Made by a program: the position numbers and the translations under genes
Notes under the pieces: model-generated
Database searches by the model: none
Told to the model about the DNA's origin: nothing
What the model saw: the letters and a program-made list of their open reading frames with translations, nothing else
Assembly (NCBI RefSeq): GCF_029227915.1
Contig: NC_079882.1
Coordinates: 20,837,001-20,901,000, forward strand
DNA: 64,000 nt
From: Hydractinia symbiolongicarpus
Taxonomy: Eukaryota; Cnidaria; Hydrozoa; Anthoathecata; Hydractiniidae
Direction of reading: 5' to 3'
Shown here: positions 11,986 through 26,150 of the stretch, in pieces
How positions within the stretch are numbered: the stretch's first letter is position 1
How the letters are laid out: each line of letters starts with the position of its first letter

Positions 11986-14316
11986 ACGATCTATGTAAAA
12001 ACCGGAATATATGTTAATTAACTTTTATTTAGCTTTCGCTCTAGAACTAAAGTAATTGAATTTTAAGCAGAGTGTCATTTTGAACAAATTTTTAGGCTTT
12101 TAATGACGTAACAGAAAATGTGCTGCCGCAAGCAAAAATATATTGCTGCCATTTTGTTCATTTTGTGACGTACTATAACTGTGCCAAGTTTGATTTAAAT
12201 TTAGACAAGCCTATGAAAAGTTATTGAAGGGGGGTGGATTTCCCACTTGGTCATGATATGTTCGAAAAAACCCGTAAGTAAGATTATTTTTTGAGATTAT
12301 CACGAAGTTTGACGAAAGAACGGTAAAATCAGGAAGAGTTTATTTGCTGCAATTTTTAAGCTTTAGTCGATTTTTCTTCAATAGAAAAAAAGTGACATGT
12401 AGACCTCCTGAACTTCGCAAGCGTTAATAATTGTGATTTAAATGTGTCCAATTTATAACATTTTTTTTTACTTTTTGAAGCAAACCTTCGATATTTGTTG
12501 ATATTCATATTTGCGTGAGCATGTGTTGCCTTCATTCAGTTCGGGCACAACTTTTGTGATTTAAATAATTTATTCTGACGCGTCAACCTCGCCATCTTGT
12601 ACCTTCTATGATTGATCATAAAAGGACCAAGATGGTCATTTATCATTTGAGAGAATTTTACGAAAAGTGTAAAAAGTGTCAAAAGATTAATATAAATCAG
12701 GCAGCTTTTAAATAAAGTTTCTTTATTCGGTCTCTTGTCTAGTCTTTAAAAACGTTTACATGACTTCGGGCAAAATGAAACTCATTTCAATGTTGACTTC
12801 ATTTCGGTCTAAAAGACTAATATAAATTTTCCTTTCAGTCTAAAAATATTCATGCAAACACGATTTATCCGAAATGAAACTATTTATTGCGCATGTGTAC
12901 AAAGCTATTGCGCATATGTACAAAGCTACTGCCTGTAAAAAGTTATGGCGTGTGTACAACCTCGTCTTCAGAGCTCTTCTACTACTCTTCTCTGTAATTT
13001 TGATTGGATGCGCGTCTTGAATAAAAATGGCGAGTTGGACAGAGTTTGTTTGATTTTAAAACAAGGTGATGAAGCGTGAAGAGAAAAAGATAGTAACACA
13101 AAAAAACACAGAAATGCTGAAAGAAGGATTTTTTACCCTAAAAACAAAACAAAAAATATTGAAAAAATTCTATACCACTAATCCAAAATCGCGGAAAAAC
13201 CTGATTTTAAAACAATTATCAATTATCAATTATCAAAACATGGTACCTAAGAAAAAGACACATTTAATATCCACCAGCTGTTTATTAGATGTTTTTTATC
13301 CATAATATAACCCTTCTTAATGGATCTGGGACTGAAGTTTTTCCTTCTTTTTTTAACCTTTTTTTAAGGATTTGCGCTTCATTCTAGTAATATAGTCTTT
13401 GTTTAGATTAGCCGCCAAAATCTTTGAAATTGTACCACATAAAATAAACATATCTAAAACATGCAATTCTTTTTGCATCATCATTGTAATTAGCACAACA
13501 CGTGTCCAAATGATTCTATTAATTCATGAGTCATAATTCCAATAATTCCTCATTGGCATTTTGAGTGATGCCATTGAGATATTTTGATAGCAGCTCGTCA
13601 GCTTGAAGATCTGGGATAATTAATAGCTAGTATCAATTCCTTTATGTATACTGGGATGGACCTTTTTGGAACATTTGTCCTTTTTATCCAAAGTCCAGTA
13701 TTTGCACAGAAGAATAGAAGTTATAAAGACAAGTACCATATAACTCTTCACAACAAAGCCATGTTCTCCACTATAGTGACTTGGATTGGATTGGAGAGAT
13801 GTTGTTATGGATGATAACTTTTAGAAAGATTTATGAAATTGAAACAAAGTGAATAAATTGAACGTGCAGGGCGTGAAAACACCACCAAAATTGAATCTAT
13901 GGTTAGTGAATAAAGTCCCTAGCAACCAAAATCTTGATCTTTGTCTCGAAAAACTGTTAAGAACGAACATTAATAAAAGTTTATGGCTTATCAGTGCCTG
14001 TGAAAAAACCTAAATTCATACCAAGTTTCAAGTCAATTTTTCAATAGACTTTAAACTTGTACAAAAATTATGTTGTTTTTGCTACCAACATCAAAATTCC
14101 CACCAGGATTAAACGATTTATTTTAAAATTATTTTATTTTAAATTATATTTTAAAATTTTCAATTATTTTAAAAAAGTTAAAAAGCTTTCCCGCCTTGAA
14201 CAAGTAAAGGTTTATTTCAGAGTAAGAACTTATTTAATCAAGTCATGTTATATATTTTGTTTTAAGGCTATCTGAAAGAAGGATCTTAATTGGTCATTTA
14301 AATACGGTCAGGTTTA

Positions 14317-14392
14317 TGAACCTGTAGCTCAGTCAATAGAGCATTTGACTCATGCCCAATAGGTTGTAGGTTTGATACTCACATAATGCCAT
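14317..14392 (+). repeat. tRNA-Met-like pseudogene or tRNA-derived SINE head
   Basis: A box A-like stretch TAGCTCAGTCAATAGAGCA (14325 on) and a box B-like stretch GGTTTGATACTC (14369-14380) are spaced as in a tRNA. The anticodon position would read CAT. The anticodon stem is mispaired and the acceptor ends do not pair well, so this is a decayed tRNA or SINE head rather than a functional tRNA. Confidence 0.55.
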
Positions 14393-15713
14393 CTTCTAGT
14401 TTGGTAGAAATTGCAATGGTTTTGTGGTAGGTTTTTTAAAAATATATCTTCCTCCACCATTCTCTATACCGGCTATAAGTATCCTTAATTATATATACGT
14501 TCCAAGGGAAAACATGTATACACACTTCAGATTTTGTGGCTAGCTACATTTTCCATAACTCATGCTCATAATTTTAACAGCTCAAACAATATCAATATCA
14601 ATTAGGAGACACAACTCCTGGAAAACACTAGCTAAAAAACCTAATAGGATAGCCATATATAATTATAATAGCAGTTAGCTACAACATACAGTTGATAAAC
14701 TAATACTTAACCAGCATTAGGAGAAATTAGCTATGGGTTTAAAAACAAAATCCTTGTAGCTAAGCCAGCTAAACCTTGTAAGGACACAAGTTTAACTTCT
14801 TAGAATATTTTTTATAATGGTTTAATTTAAAGCAATGCGTGTAAAAATGCTGAAAGACCAACAATACCAAATTACTTCAAACACTCTTTACTCAGGTCTT
14901 TAACTACCTCGCCAAAATCCGTTTTTTCCTTTTTTGCTCGCCACTTTACGATTGAAAATCACCCGAGATAAGGGTGTTTCTTCAGCTTATACCAGGACTA
15001 TGCAGGGTAGTTTTTTCAAAATATCATAGGCTTAGGATAGCTCTGTGGCCAAGGTTCAGGGGCAACTCTATGCAAACAAGACGGTATTTCATGGCGGTTA
15101 GAAATCTCATCTCAGGTAATTTAACCTTTTACGTCGGTGTCCAGTGATCCGACGGCTGTCGTGGTAAAATAATTCCGTCACAAGTAAAGTCTTATTCGGT
15201 ATGACTTGACAATACCTGCACGGTTAGAAATTGTCTAAATCGACAGACAATATAAGGTTAGATCATCTTTTATTGTTAAATATATACACTCGGAATACAA
15301 AATATAAACATAAAGATTTTTCTGTTTAAAGAAAACGTCCCCGCTTGGGCTACGAATTCGTATAATAAACAACACACTGCTAAAACACGCCAAAACGTTA
15401 CCATTTGATATTTATCTTTCGTTACTTCATTTGACATCTAAATGAAAGTTTACTTTAATTAGAAATTTTTATTGTAGACTATTCCAAAGTGCATGGACAA
15501 TTTCCAGGACGTTTCGTACGTATCTTTCGTATCACTATTGCATGCATAGTTATTATTAAAATGTCTGAGCTAGATTGCTCATTCTATCCTTAACAAAAAG
15601 TAACGAGTTGACAGTCATCACAGGTATTAGTATAGAGAATAATGCTATGGCTATTCATTATGACAATGCCTTTAAGTGGGGCATCATTATCTAGTTAAAA
15701 ATCAAGTGTGTAC

Positions 15714-18700
15714 TTACTTTTCAGTTTCTACTGAAAATTTGTAATAAACTTCTTTTCTTGCTAAAGTAATTTGACGACGAACATTTTTATTAAATACCAC
15801 AAATAAGACAAAGATGGCCAATCCTTGCACTGAATTGAAGATAGCAAATAAATACTGAAAAACTTCTGTTAAATATCCAATCGCCAGCATGGCAAAAAAC
15901 CAAGTTATTCCAAGTAGTGTACTACACAATAAAAAGCGTAGGAATCGCAATCGATATTCTTTTGTTTGTGATGTGTTCAAACTATCTGGTGTTCGCATTT
16001 GACGTAAAGTTAGGATCAAGACCACAAAATTCACCAACATTATAATGCAAGTTGGCAATAACACGCCAAAATAGAAAGTGTTGCCATAAACGATACACCT
16101 AAATGACAAAAAAAAATTCTCCTATTTGTGCAATTTAAGGTAATTGAACTAAATACTGGTTCATTATGTTTATTTTTAGGCAAATTTGATAAAAAATGTT
16201 GATATATACTTACAACTGGTTGTTACCCAAATGGTCGATGTTCAATGCAGCACTGATAGAAACAATTATAGCTGGAATACCTAAATGATCAGAATAGATA
16301 TTCTTGTGCATTGTGTCTTTGGAAGTTTCTAGCATTTTCTTATCCTTCCTAAAACATTCGCCTGAAGAAGAATCAAAGAACTGCATAACCAAATGGATAT
16401 TTTTAGCCGAACTAATAGTCAATATACTATTATATAAAAATGTTACTTAAAATCTTGTGTAATAAAATTGCATAATTTCCTATTTGTGTTAATTTTACCT
16501 ACCCCATGCAAAGATAGAAAATCGAACAAAGTCTCCGTTTGTTGATTTGGCGACCTTGAAAGAATGAACGAAATGTCGATATAGATTTAACCCTTCCGCT
16601 GCCATCCAGAAAAATGTGGTTAACAAAAAGTAATAAATCAGGCCAGCTGTAATATGACACTCCAACTTGGATGATGTCCGCTCTGCACCAATCAAAAATA
16701 ACAATAATGTAAGCATTAGTGAGACGCATAAGCTGATAAGAATCTTTGATGCAAACTTTTTGCGAAGTTCACTAAAAATAAAACAATAAGGTATCAATTC
16801 TAATCAGTTCAACACAAAATAGGCCTTTTTTCTATCCCATTTTTAAATAAATTAAAGAAAAAACGTCGAAAGACTAATGAGATCTTGTGTGAAAAAAGCG
16901 TCGAGGCAAGATCCCAATTATCCGACGTTTTAATAATTTTGTTTGTCCTTGCCTAGAATGGGTTTATTCTTATTTGTTGCAACTCCAAGGTTTCGGCATT
17001 GCAACATTAGCCAAATGAGCAAAATAAATAAATCTTTTAGTTCTTTACTAAAGCTAAGATAATTTTTCTTTGATTCCGAAATGTCTAAAATGATATAAAT
17101 ATATACCTGAGAGCGCAATACACGATAATTGTTAACAATAATCCACCGATTGAAATACCACATCCAATCCACGTGATTATTTGTAATGATAAAGGATTGT
17201 TAATCTTTTGGCTTGGATTGAGAATGAGTGCAAAGTTTGTTAGATGGTTACACTCACAGTTTGTATGGTCTTCAGAAACAGAAGCAGCTGTTTTGCAACC
17301 TTTGTCTGACCAGCCACCAAATAAGTGCTTAAATTTACTTTCTAGAAAGATATTTAGATAGTTAATCCTTTAGTAATATAATAACAATATGAATTTAACT
17401 ATTAGTAGCTATTAGTAATACTCACTCATTGTGAAATCCCAAAAATTACAAGTACCACTTCTGTTCGATGTTTTTTTGAACGACAAAGATATAGGCGTTT
17501 TTAAATTCGTTACAGGAGTATCACCAATACTGACAGAAAAAACAATTCTATTATTTTCTCTTTTCATACTTTCCAGCGAAGCATTTTTTCGTTCACTTTC
17601 AGCAATAATTCCAGCTCTTGTAAAGAGTTTTCGGTTTGTGTAAATGTAAGAGCGAACCAAAGGCTTTGTTGCTTTTAATAGAGCTTCGATTGGTATTTTA
17701 ACCGTCGCGATTGTTTCGTTGGTCTGTTTTGATTGGCTGATACTGATATTTTGTTTTCCAATAATTGTTGCCGACAGCGTAATTTCTTCAGGATAGCTTT
17801 TAAACATCAACGCAGCGATATTCTTTGTTGTGTATGAATAATTTGCACTCCTTGTTGACAAAGTGTCACTTATTTTCATCGATATTTCATCTAAACTATT
17901 TACCATTTTAGTAGACGATTGCGACCAGTATTCAGCTTTTCTGATTAAACTTCCATTTACATCTAGGATATGGCTAACTGTCTCCAAGATATTATTGAAA
18001 ACCTGCAAAGCAAAAAAAAGAAAAACGTCTCAACTAAGTTCATATTTAGTTGATTAACCAAGAAAACACCTTTTCTTTATAAATTTTGAAATTTTCACGG
18101 CTGAACAGCTTACTTCGATTTTTTCTTCAGTGTCGTTAACAGCATTAGTGACAATATTTTGAACAATTTCTGCAACATTCTCAACATCTTTTGAAGTTTG
18201 AATTAAACTGTCATTTGAAACTAATTTGTTTAGCTGGACGGCCACATCTCTAGCACTGGAGCAGTTTGTTGTCGTATTAGATGCACATATTGTCACCTAC
18301 AATTAAGAAAAATGGCAAATTCACAAAATGAAAAGATCTCCATTAAACAAACCTGAAAACACTATACTCACTTTACTTAAACTATTTAAACTGTCATCTT
18401 CTCGCTTCTTTGTGCTATTTTTGGTTTCAACATATTTCGTTAAATTACAACCTGAAGAAAAAAAATGGATTCTGTGTACTGAGTCAAAAAGTAGAAAATT
18501 ATCGACAGAGAAAGGTAATATAATTGTCTTAAAGTTCCTTTTTTAACATATTCCAATTATCTTATAAAATCTAGTAAGAAACACCTTGGAGAAAAGGATA
18601 TGCAAAAACTATCAAGAATTAATAACCTATTTTCTTGCGCTGTCACCGTAAATTTAATGTCTCCAATTACCGTCTTTTTATAGTTAGCCTGGGAAAGAAA

Positions 18701-21022
18701 CTTAAAAAAAGAATTTCATAAATTTATTTTTTAATAGAGAAGTTTTATTCCAAGCTGATTTATTCTGTTGTTTCATTTCATAGATAAACCTATCTGTTAC
18801 TCCCTTTTCTGATAAGCATTTTCCCATTTTAGCTATACCTCATTAAATTTTTTGTCATTACGAAAAGAATAGGAAATATGTTCACATTATAGCTAAAAGG
18901 GCTCAATGATTTATGCATTACTTCCAACATTATTCTCATAATTCATCAAATTCGTGCTATGTCGGCCAGACGCGCCGACATAGCATAGAGAACATGAAAG
19001 AAAAATGCGCCATTAGCTATTCGCATGGCTTCATGTCAACATTCCCTTTCGAAGGATGACATCATCGTTTTAAGAACAAAGTTAAAATAAGTAAATCAAC
19101 TAATGACACTCGAGGCTTTACATCAATCAATTACGTTAATACTTGAGACGGGTATAAAGTCGGACCTTAGTAATAGTTTTTATTATCATTTTTTCTAGAT
19201 GATGTCCCGCGCGTCTGACTTCTTTAGCTATTGAATATATTTTTCTGTAGAGATGTATATATATATTTTATCATGGATTTTTTTAATATTTTTTTAATTC
19301 GTATTTTAGACACGAAGATGTTCAAATTATAGATCGAAATATATTGTGAAAATGTGCTCATTGTTGGTTATACTTTAGTTGGTATAACATTAATGCCACA
19401 ATGTTTTTACCAAAACATTTTTTTTAACATTTCCACAATTTTTATGTTTTCAAAATTCCATTGCTTAAAGAAATATTTGGATTTTTGTTTCAAAAGCGAG
19501 AAATAGAGTTTAAAAATTTAGTTCAATTGACGGAAATTGTCCTTGATTTTAAGGAAATTGTACTGGAAAAAATTGTATCAGAAAGCTTTAACACCGGAAA
19601 AATTTCTATCAGGGGTAATTACCGAAGAGAATATTACATCAATGCAATGATCCGAGAAAATTTAAGTTAAAAAAAATTGTCCCGATAGTCACGGAAATGA
19701 TGCGTTTTTAGGAAACGTGTTTACCACATATGTCCTATACTTACCATAAGCGTCGACGAAACTGTTTTGTGGTAAAACAGATTGTAGCTTTTTCATTTCA
19801 GAACAAAAAGATGATTGATCTGGTAACGAGGCACCAGTATAGCTTAATTTGATAGCAGCTCCAACTTTAGTGTTCTTTTCATTATGAGAAACAAGAATAT
19901 TTGAAACTTAACGTGGTTTTTGAGTAACGGTTATTAATCAAGAGATAGAAAAGGTTATTTCAAAATAGGTAGGGTTAGGTTTGTTTGAAATTGTTCAAAT
20001 TTAGAATTAATGAAATTAATTTCATCTTTTTATCATTTACTTTGTCAAACATTGGCCACATAAAAACAGTTAACATTTGGCTAAAGAAAACAGGAAATAT
20101 ACATGATAATCTCTGTTACTTACAACACATTAAGAAGTTGCAGTTTATCCGTTGTGATATTTAATTTGATTAGATACTTTGTAAACATCTAAAAAATATA
20201 TTGCGTGGTTAATTCAAAATAAAATATTATTTCCGTTCAAATTTCTTAAAAATCTACTCACATTTGAAGAAATAGATTTTTTTAATTCCTGATAGAGTTT
20301 CGCGTTTGTGTCTGCCAGTGCCTCACTCCATGAAATATTATCGAAAGATAACCATACAACAGTAGAAAGAACATCTGCAGAAGTAAAAAAAATATATAAG
20401 TTTTGAATTAGCGTTTCCAGTATAGGTTTTTTGAACAACACAAAACTATGACCGAGGTTCAATGTTTCCCTCCTTTCCAAGTTCCACTGTTGCTAAACCG
20501 TTGCTTGTAAAATTTACATTTAAGGGATCAATTTACATTTTCGCACTCTTAGTTCGGCTACTTTGCCAATCTAGTTCGGCTACTTTGCCAATCAAAATAA
20601 AACAGCATTAAAGGGTTTTATTCCTATTGGACAGATATTGCAGGTAAACATAAGAACAAAAAACATCAAAATAACATCAACAATTACCGCTGAAGTTGAC
20701 TCTAACTGCAGTTGATTTTCGACTAGTTAAAAAATTCATGTTGTTGTCGTAGATTTCTGCATAACATTCATATATCCCATCCAGCTTATAATCCGGCCGC
20801 ATGATATATTTGCCATCAGTGCGATATATGTACTGATACTGCTTCGTGTTAGATACTGCAACTTTGGTGGCTCTATCCCACAATGAATAAAATCGAAATT
20901 GCAATTTCAAATTTACGAATAATTCATTTGTTTCAAAAGAACAGCCTCTCACATATAGTTCTGTGCCGGTTCGACCATTAAATGTTCGTAGCACTGGGGG
21001 TGAAATAAATTTCACACCATCT
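15714..21022 (-). CDS. Adhesion G protein-coupled receptor with Ig-like, SEA-like, GAIN/GPS and 7TM domains (5' end not found)
   Basis: Exons read on the minus strand: an Ig-like exon (about 20687-21022; Cys pair in LYVRGCSF and GIYECYAEIYD). Two SEA-like exons follow (about 20260-20373 with FDNISWSEALAD, and 20126-20189), then about 19745-19876, 18627-18687, 18371-18451 and 18113-18297. GAIN exon 17426-18002 ends in CNFWDFTM. Exon 17107-17341 carries the GPS autoproteolysis site (CECNHLTNFALIL) and TM1. Exon 16503-16771 carries TM2-3 (FLIGAERTSS, FFWMAAEGLNLY), exon 16214-16280 TM4, and exon 15718-16098 TM5-7 (LLGITWFFAML, FNSVQGLAIFVLFV). A TAA directly follows VETEK at 15714-15716; a donor-like GTAAGT overlaps it, so a further tail exon is possible. 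The HLT tripeptide predicts self-cleavage into an ectodomain and a membrane subunit. It is a close paralogue of the receptor at 27.7-31.4 kb. The signal peptide exon was not found. Confidence 0.85.
18955..18985. repeat. Perfect 12-bp stem hairpin in a receptor intron
   Basis: TGCTATGTCGGC, a 7-nt spacer and GCCGACATAGCA form a perfect inverted repeat. It lies in an intron of the adhesion receptor, between the exons at 18627-18687 and 19745-19876. It may be the core of a small foldback element. No function is evident. Confidence 0.8.
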
Positions 21023-24000
21023 AAACATAAATAAAGGAATGATAAATGAATCTAAAAATAACAAAACCATTCGTGATTCCGGAGGATTTAGCCTAATAGG
21101 GATTAGAAGGACTGATCTTTTCTTGATTAACCTTGACTTTTTTAACTCTATTTTACTGGATCTTTGGGTATTAAAATTCCTTTTAATGAGAATTAGCAAG
21201 AATGGGACATAGTATAAATTAAAAATGATAGCTGATGTCAACAATCTTGGTAGAAATCGTCATTTTTCTTTTAAGAACGCGTGTTTTTTAATCGCAGCTC
21301 GTTATGCGTAAGTATGGTTGTGTTGTGAATGAGGTTTTTTTCATTATCCATATTTAAATTTTTGGACTATTTTAAAAATAAAGGTAAAATAGTTTTTTTG
21401 ACGAAACCGTGACAACAACTTCCAAACGAAAACTTCTATCATCAAAAAAAGTAAAGAGAAAAAAATTAGAGAAAAATGCAGTTGAAATTTTCGAAATAAA
21501 ATTAGAACAAGCTGGTTTCTATACTTAATAAATGGCTCATTTTGTAATACCTGACGTTTTTTGTAGTGTGAACGTCTTATTTGTAATAAAAAGCCGACGC
21601 GTTTTGTAATAAATTACCGGCTCGTTTTGTATAATGAAGCCGACGCGTTTTGTAATAAATTATCGGCTCGTTTTGTATAATGAAGCCGACGCGTTTTGTA
21701 ATAAATTATCGGCTCGTTTTGTATAATGAAGCCGACGCGCTTTGTAATAAATTATCGGCTCGTTTTGTATAATAAAGCCGACGCGTTTTGTAATACAGCT
21801 ACTGGTTTGGTGAAAGAACTTTTTTGTTTTTTAGTATTTTTTGTGCTGAAATTCATATCTCTGGTGAACGTTCTGGTGATATTAAATGTTCTGGTGATTC
21901 TGATGAAGGGGTTGATGTGTCAGGTTATAACATCCTGGTGAAATAAAATGCTGTGGTAATTTTGGATGATTCTAGTGCGTATCCTTGTAATAGTAAAACA
22001 ACACTAGATCGAACTGTACTCTAGCAATACTACCTAGTACGGACTACCAAAGCAGTTTCTGGATTATTCAACGTAGAATTTGACATATTTTACTCTCACT
22101 GGTCAAGGATTAGTGATGTACAACTCTGAACCCGCACATAAATAATACTCGGAGATTTTACTAAAAAGGAAGGATATCATTGCGTAGTATCAAATGGTGA
22201 TAAATCTGCCAAAATAACGAGTTTGTATTAATTTCCAAGTAGCCTTGTTAATGCCCTTATTTAAATATTTTCTTTTGAAGAGATTAAGGTGTTGAGTCTA
22301 GTACACAGTTTGTTTACAGTTCTGTAGGCACCGATCTTTTTATAAAATGCAAATAATTTTACGAAGAATATTTGATTTTACAAAGAGAAGCAACCATTCA
22401 ATTCAATCAGGATTACCAAGTAGGTTTTACCAATTAATTTACCAAAACATCATTAACTAAATTTATTGGTCACAGCACCAGAACCACAAAAACATTTTAT
22501 TTCACAAGACAGTCTACAAAAAATACCATTTTTACAAAATGAGCCGTTATTATTACAAAACGCGTCAGCTTTTTATTACAAAACGCGGCAGGTATTACAA
22601 AATGCCTCGTTTTTACAGAAAAAGGCACAACATCGCCGTAAAAACGCCGTAAAGTACGTATTACAAAATTAACAGGTGACAATTTCAAATAGTCTAATGT
22701 ATATACAAACCTAATTTTGACACAAGGGCACAATTTGTTGTTGCAGCATTGCACAAGCATGGACGCAAAACACAGTCGCTTCCATCAACGAGTTGGCCTG
22801 AACCAGTCAAGATTATACTTAACATTAGTGTGACATTCATACTTAAGAGTGATATCTTGATATTGATTCATTTACAAACATCAAAAAAAGTTTCCACTAA
22901 TGAACATGACGAATCGTATGTTGTTTGTTTGTTTCTACGAGAGAAAAAATTACAATTGATACTTTCGAATTAAAGTTAGAACAAGCTGGTTTCTATACTC
23001 ACTATAAAAAAAACTAATCTATCACTTCTTATCACTAAAACTGAGATCTTTTTATTCAACTATCTTTTTATGAAGTGCAATGATATTATTCATTTCTATA
23101 TGACGTCTCCTGGAAATATTTTGTTTACAAATACAATATTGATTCTGTTTCTTATGATGAAATAAAACATGACCTTGTGTTTGTCACGTTTCGTGGGGAG
23201 AATTTAAACTTTGATCATATGATGTTCAAGCTTTAATCTGAAAATAAAAATAAGTTAGAACATTCGAAATAAAAGTACAATGGAAGGCATTTATCCAAGG
23301 AGATGTTTCTTTTGGCATGACTGTTTATAGTAACTCTGTGTAAAAACCAGGTCGTTGGATAATTATCCTAACGGTCATAATGTTTTGCTTATCACATCAA
23401 TTTCAAAGAAGTCCTCTGTATTCGTCAGCAATTTCTCTTCACGTGGAATGGTTACAAACGTAAATATTTTATTTTGAAAGCATTTTTGAACTATGTAGCG
23501 TGCCCACACTTGCTAAATAAATAAACAAGACAGTCTTAAATCTATTTTTAAATGAATTTGGAATGTGTAGGAAACGATTTAAACGAAAGCCAAAAAGAGT
23601 CGATACGAAATTTGAAAATGTTGCAAATCTAAAAGACTATTTCAAAGTCAAAATATATTTAAAATAGAGCCGAAAATTATAAATCCGAAAATTGTTTCTC
23701 AAATCGAGAAATATTTTTAGATCAAGAAATATAATTCAGCACAATTAAATCATGGTTTTTTCGTATGACTTTTATTTCAGATACAAAAACAAATTTTTTG
23801 AAAAAGTATCCGACAGGATATTTTAATTAAAATTTAAAATCAAAAAACGCAAAAAAAAAAAAAAATCAAAACACGCTAAAAAAGATAAACTGAAGTTCAG
23901 TTGTGAATAATACAATAGACAATTTTGGATGATAAACAAATTAAAGGGAACGGCTGTTGGTTTTCGACTTTAGTGACTTACACGAAAGTCCAGCTGATGG

Positions 24001-25679
24001 GGACGAAAAACAAACTGGCTATTTTTCCGGCATGTGTGTAATTTACAGACTCGAACATATAGATATATCTAGAATTTTTATCTTTTCCCGCCTTAGTCAT
24101 GTTTTCATCCAGAATGAGTCTCGCTGAAATATTTCTTTGTAATATACTTTTTGAAAAAAAATATTGAACTAGCGAGCAAAGTGCGCTGTTTGTTTAACAT
24201 TCTGGAACTCGTTTCATTCAAAGAACTAAATTATGTAAATCTGATGATAAAAAATAAATAATTTTCTCACAATGTATACTGGCAAACCACTTGCGGTCGC
24301 TTGAAATATTTAAAAACATTTGGTTAAAAATCACGCAGTATCTGGAAATGTTGTGAGTGGTTTCGGTGGTTTCGGGTTATGAGATTTAGTTTCTCAATCA
24401 ATCAATCAATCAATCAACCGAAAGAAAACAACATGCTTCACCTAACAAAAATAAATTCTGTAGAAGTTTCTGATAACCACAGAGATCGAGGAGATGTTGA
24501 AGAAAGGAGCAATGTGGGGGTTACAGACCTGTGATAAATCTAAAATTTCTAAATTCTTATATTATTTACCATCATTTTAAAATGAAAGAATTGCATTTAC
24601 TGAAAAACCTTCTGAAAGAAGGCGACTTAATTTGAAAATTAGACCTCAAGGACGCATAACTTTGTATTCCTCGGAGCAAATTTGGGAAATTTGTCCGTTT
24701 TTATTGGAAGGGCATACCATAGGAATCCTGTATCTCGTATTTACAAAAACCTGTTGAAAACCACAATTTTTTTTTGAGAGTAATCAATATACGTCTAATA
24801 ATGTTTTTGAACGATATGCTGATTATGGGGAGTACAATGAAGGAAATTGTAATAGACCCTAGGGTTTGTGGTAAATTAGTAAAAGTCACAACTTATTCCT
24901 TGTTCATGGATAGAATAATTTATGCCAGTGTCAAAAAATACGTTAGGAATCACACATATCTATAATGGATCTATCACAGTTAACAGGTCTATTGTCATCC
25001 ACAGTCTTGCTGGCATGATGCAATTTCGATTTTTCCAACAACAGATCCAAGTTCTTACCTAAACAATATAATTGTGAATCAAAATACTTTGATGGAACTG
25101 GAATGGCGGGTGAACAATTTGAAAGTTGCCAACGCAAAGGCTTTGCCTATAACATAGCGCTAGCGGCTTTGACATAGGCAACAAACCCTGGGGACGAGGA
25201 TGGCTAACGACAATATATTTGCAGCCACCTTTGCTTTTTAAGCTTTGCCACCTAATGAATCAAGGGAGGTGAACTAAAAAACAATCCATCATAGGCATAC
25301 CAAAAGAGATTTGAGCATTTCTATGAATGAACAAGATCACAATTACTGCAGAGTATTTATTAAGGGCAGGTTGGGAGTCAAGGAATATCAAAAAACTCAA
25401 GCGAGTGGAAACTAAAACAACAAATATTCAGAACCCGGGAAAGATTTTTCTTTCTTTCGAATTTCCCACTAGATTTCAGCCTAATTATGAAACCAGATTC
25501 AACGAGGTAAGCACGGATGCAATACAACAATGTTTGCCTCTTTTTCGACATTTTTCCTTTCTCCCATTTTCCATGATCGGTTAACAAAAGGTTGCAAGGA
25601 TCAACTTCTTCTACCGATACACATTTAGAATTAGTGCTAATGGTGTCATGTTAACATACCTGAAGCAACTTCCACAACA
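21023..25679. other. Intergenic DNA with composite repeat structure, no gene recognised
   Basis: No host exon was recognised upstream of the Ig-like exon of the receptor. The 21.49-23.01 kb interval is a repeat-bounded insertion described separately. A CCTGGGGACGAGG fragment near 25188 resembles a MITE terminus. The remainder is AT-rich. Confidence 0.55.
21489..23003. repeat. Repeat-bounded insertion with internal inverted tandem arrays
   Basis: Degenerate direct repeats (about 21489-21528 and 22963-23003, both containing TTAGAACAAGCTGGTTTCTA) bound about 1.4 kb. Inside the left end is a 46-bp tandem array with about five copies beginning GCCGACGCGTTTTGTAATAA (21593 to about 21800). Inside the right end (22510-22672) the complementary motif ATTACAAAACGCG recurs in inverted orientation. 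The organisation suggests a non-autonomous transposon with subterminal repeats. No transposase remnant is seen. Confidence 0.6.
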
Positions 25680-26150
25680 TAAGAAATTGTCAAAAAAATT
25701 GATTACTTCAAAATTATTAGCCTAGCTTTGACATCTGCTTTAAGTGCATCTGAACTCCATCAATTAGATATTCGCTTCATGGCCATGTCAGAAACGTGTG
25801 TAACTTTTATTTTCAGTAAACTTTTAAAAGCTGGAAAAGCAACTCCGAATTTCGATATACTATGGTTATAAAAACAATAGAAATCTTTGCCTATTTCTAC
25901 ACGAACTTAGTCATTGTTTAGTTTCATTAGCCCCACAAGGAAGTGGTTAGAGTAACAGCGGCAGGGTGGTTGAAGACCTGTTTGAAAAAGGCTCAAATCG
26001 ATAAAGCACAATTCAAGGGTTATTCCTTAAAATCTGCCTTCACAACAAAAGTGTGCACAACAGGTTTCTCTTTACAAGACATTCTTACACGAGGCAATTG
26101 GAATTGGGAAAGTCTACCTGACAAAAACTTTATCAAAAATCAGCAGTAAA
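25680..26150 (+). pseudogene. Decayed tyrosine recombinase (DIRS/Crypton-like) C-terminal domain
   Basis: Pieces in several frames resemble the catalytic domain of eukaryotic tyrosine recombinases. They run in order: an ELHQLDIRFM-like block near 25755, an FSKLLKAGKATPNF-like block near 25815, and 25943-26149 with VTAAGWLKTCLKKAQID, ILTRGNWNW and KNF. In active relatives the next motif has His and Arg in an H-x-x-R arrangement; here it reads GYSLKS, so both catalytic residues are lost. Frame changes and stops separate the blocks. The call rests on recognition of the motif order, so the exact family is uncertain. Confidence 0.55.

Larger units (their letters stand above)
10504..15713. other. 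Intergenic DNA with repeats, no gene recognised
   Basis: AT-rich sequence. It holds repeat R2 copy 1 (11741-11985) and an imperfect inverted repeat near 12592-12640 (CCATCTTG ... CAAGATGG). It also holds a tRNA-like element near 14317-14392. The open frames at 13066-13305 and 14057-14275 are Lys/Asn/Phe-rich and look like chance frames. Confidence 0.6.

Noticed and set aside
13066-13305. 79-residue Lys-rich open frame as a gene
   Set aside because: Low complexity, no domain, no splice or promoter context; typical chance frame in AT-rich DNA.
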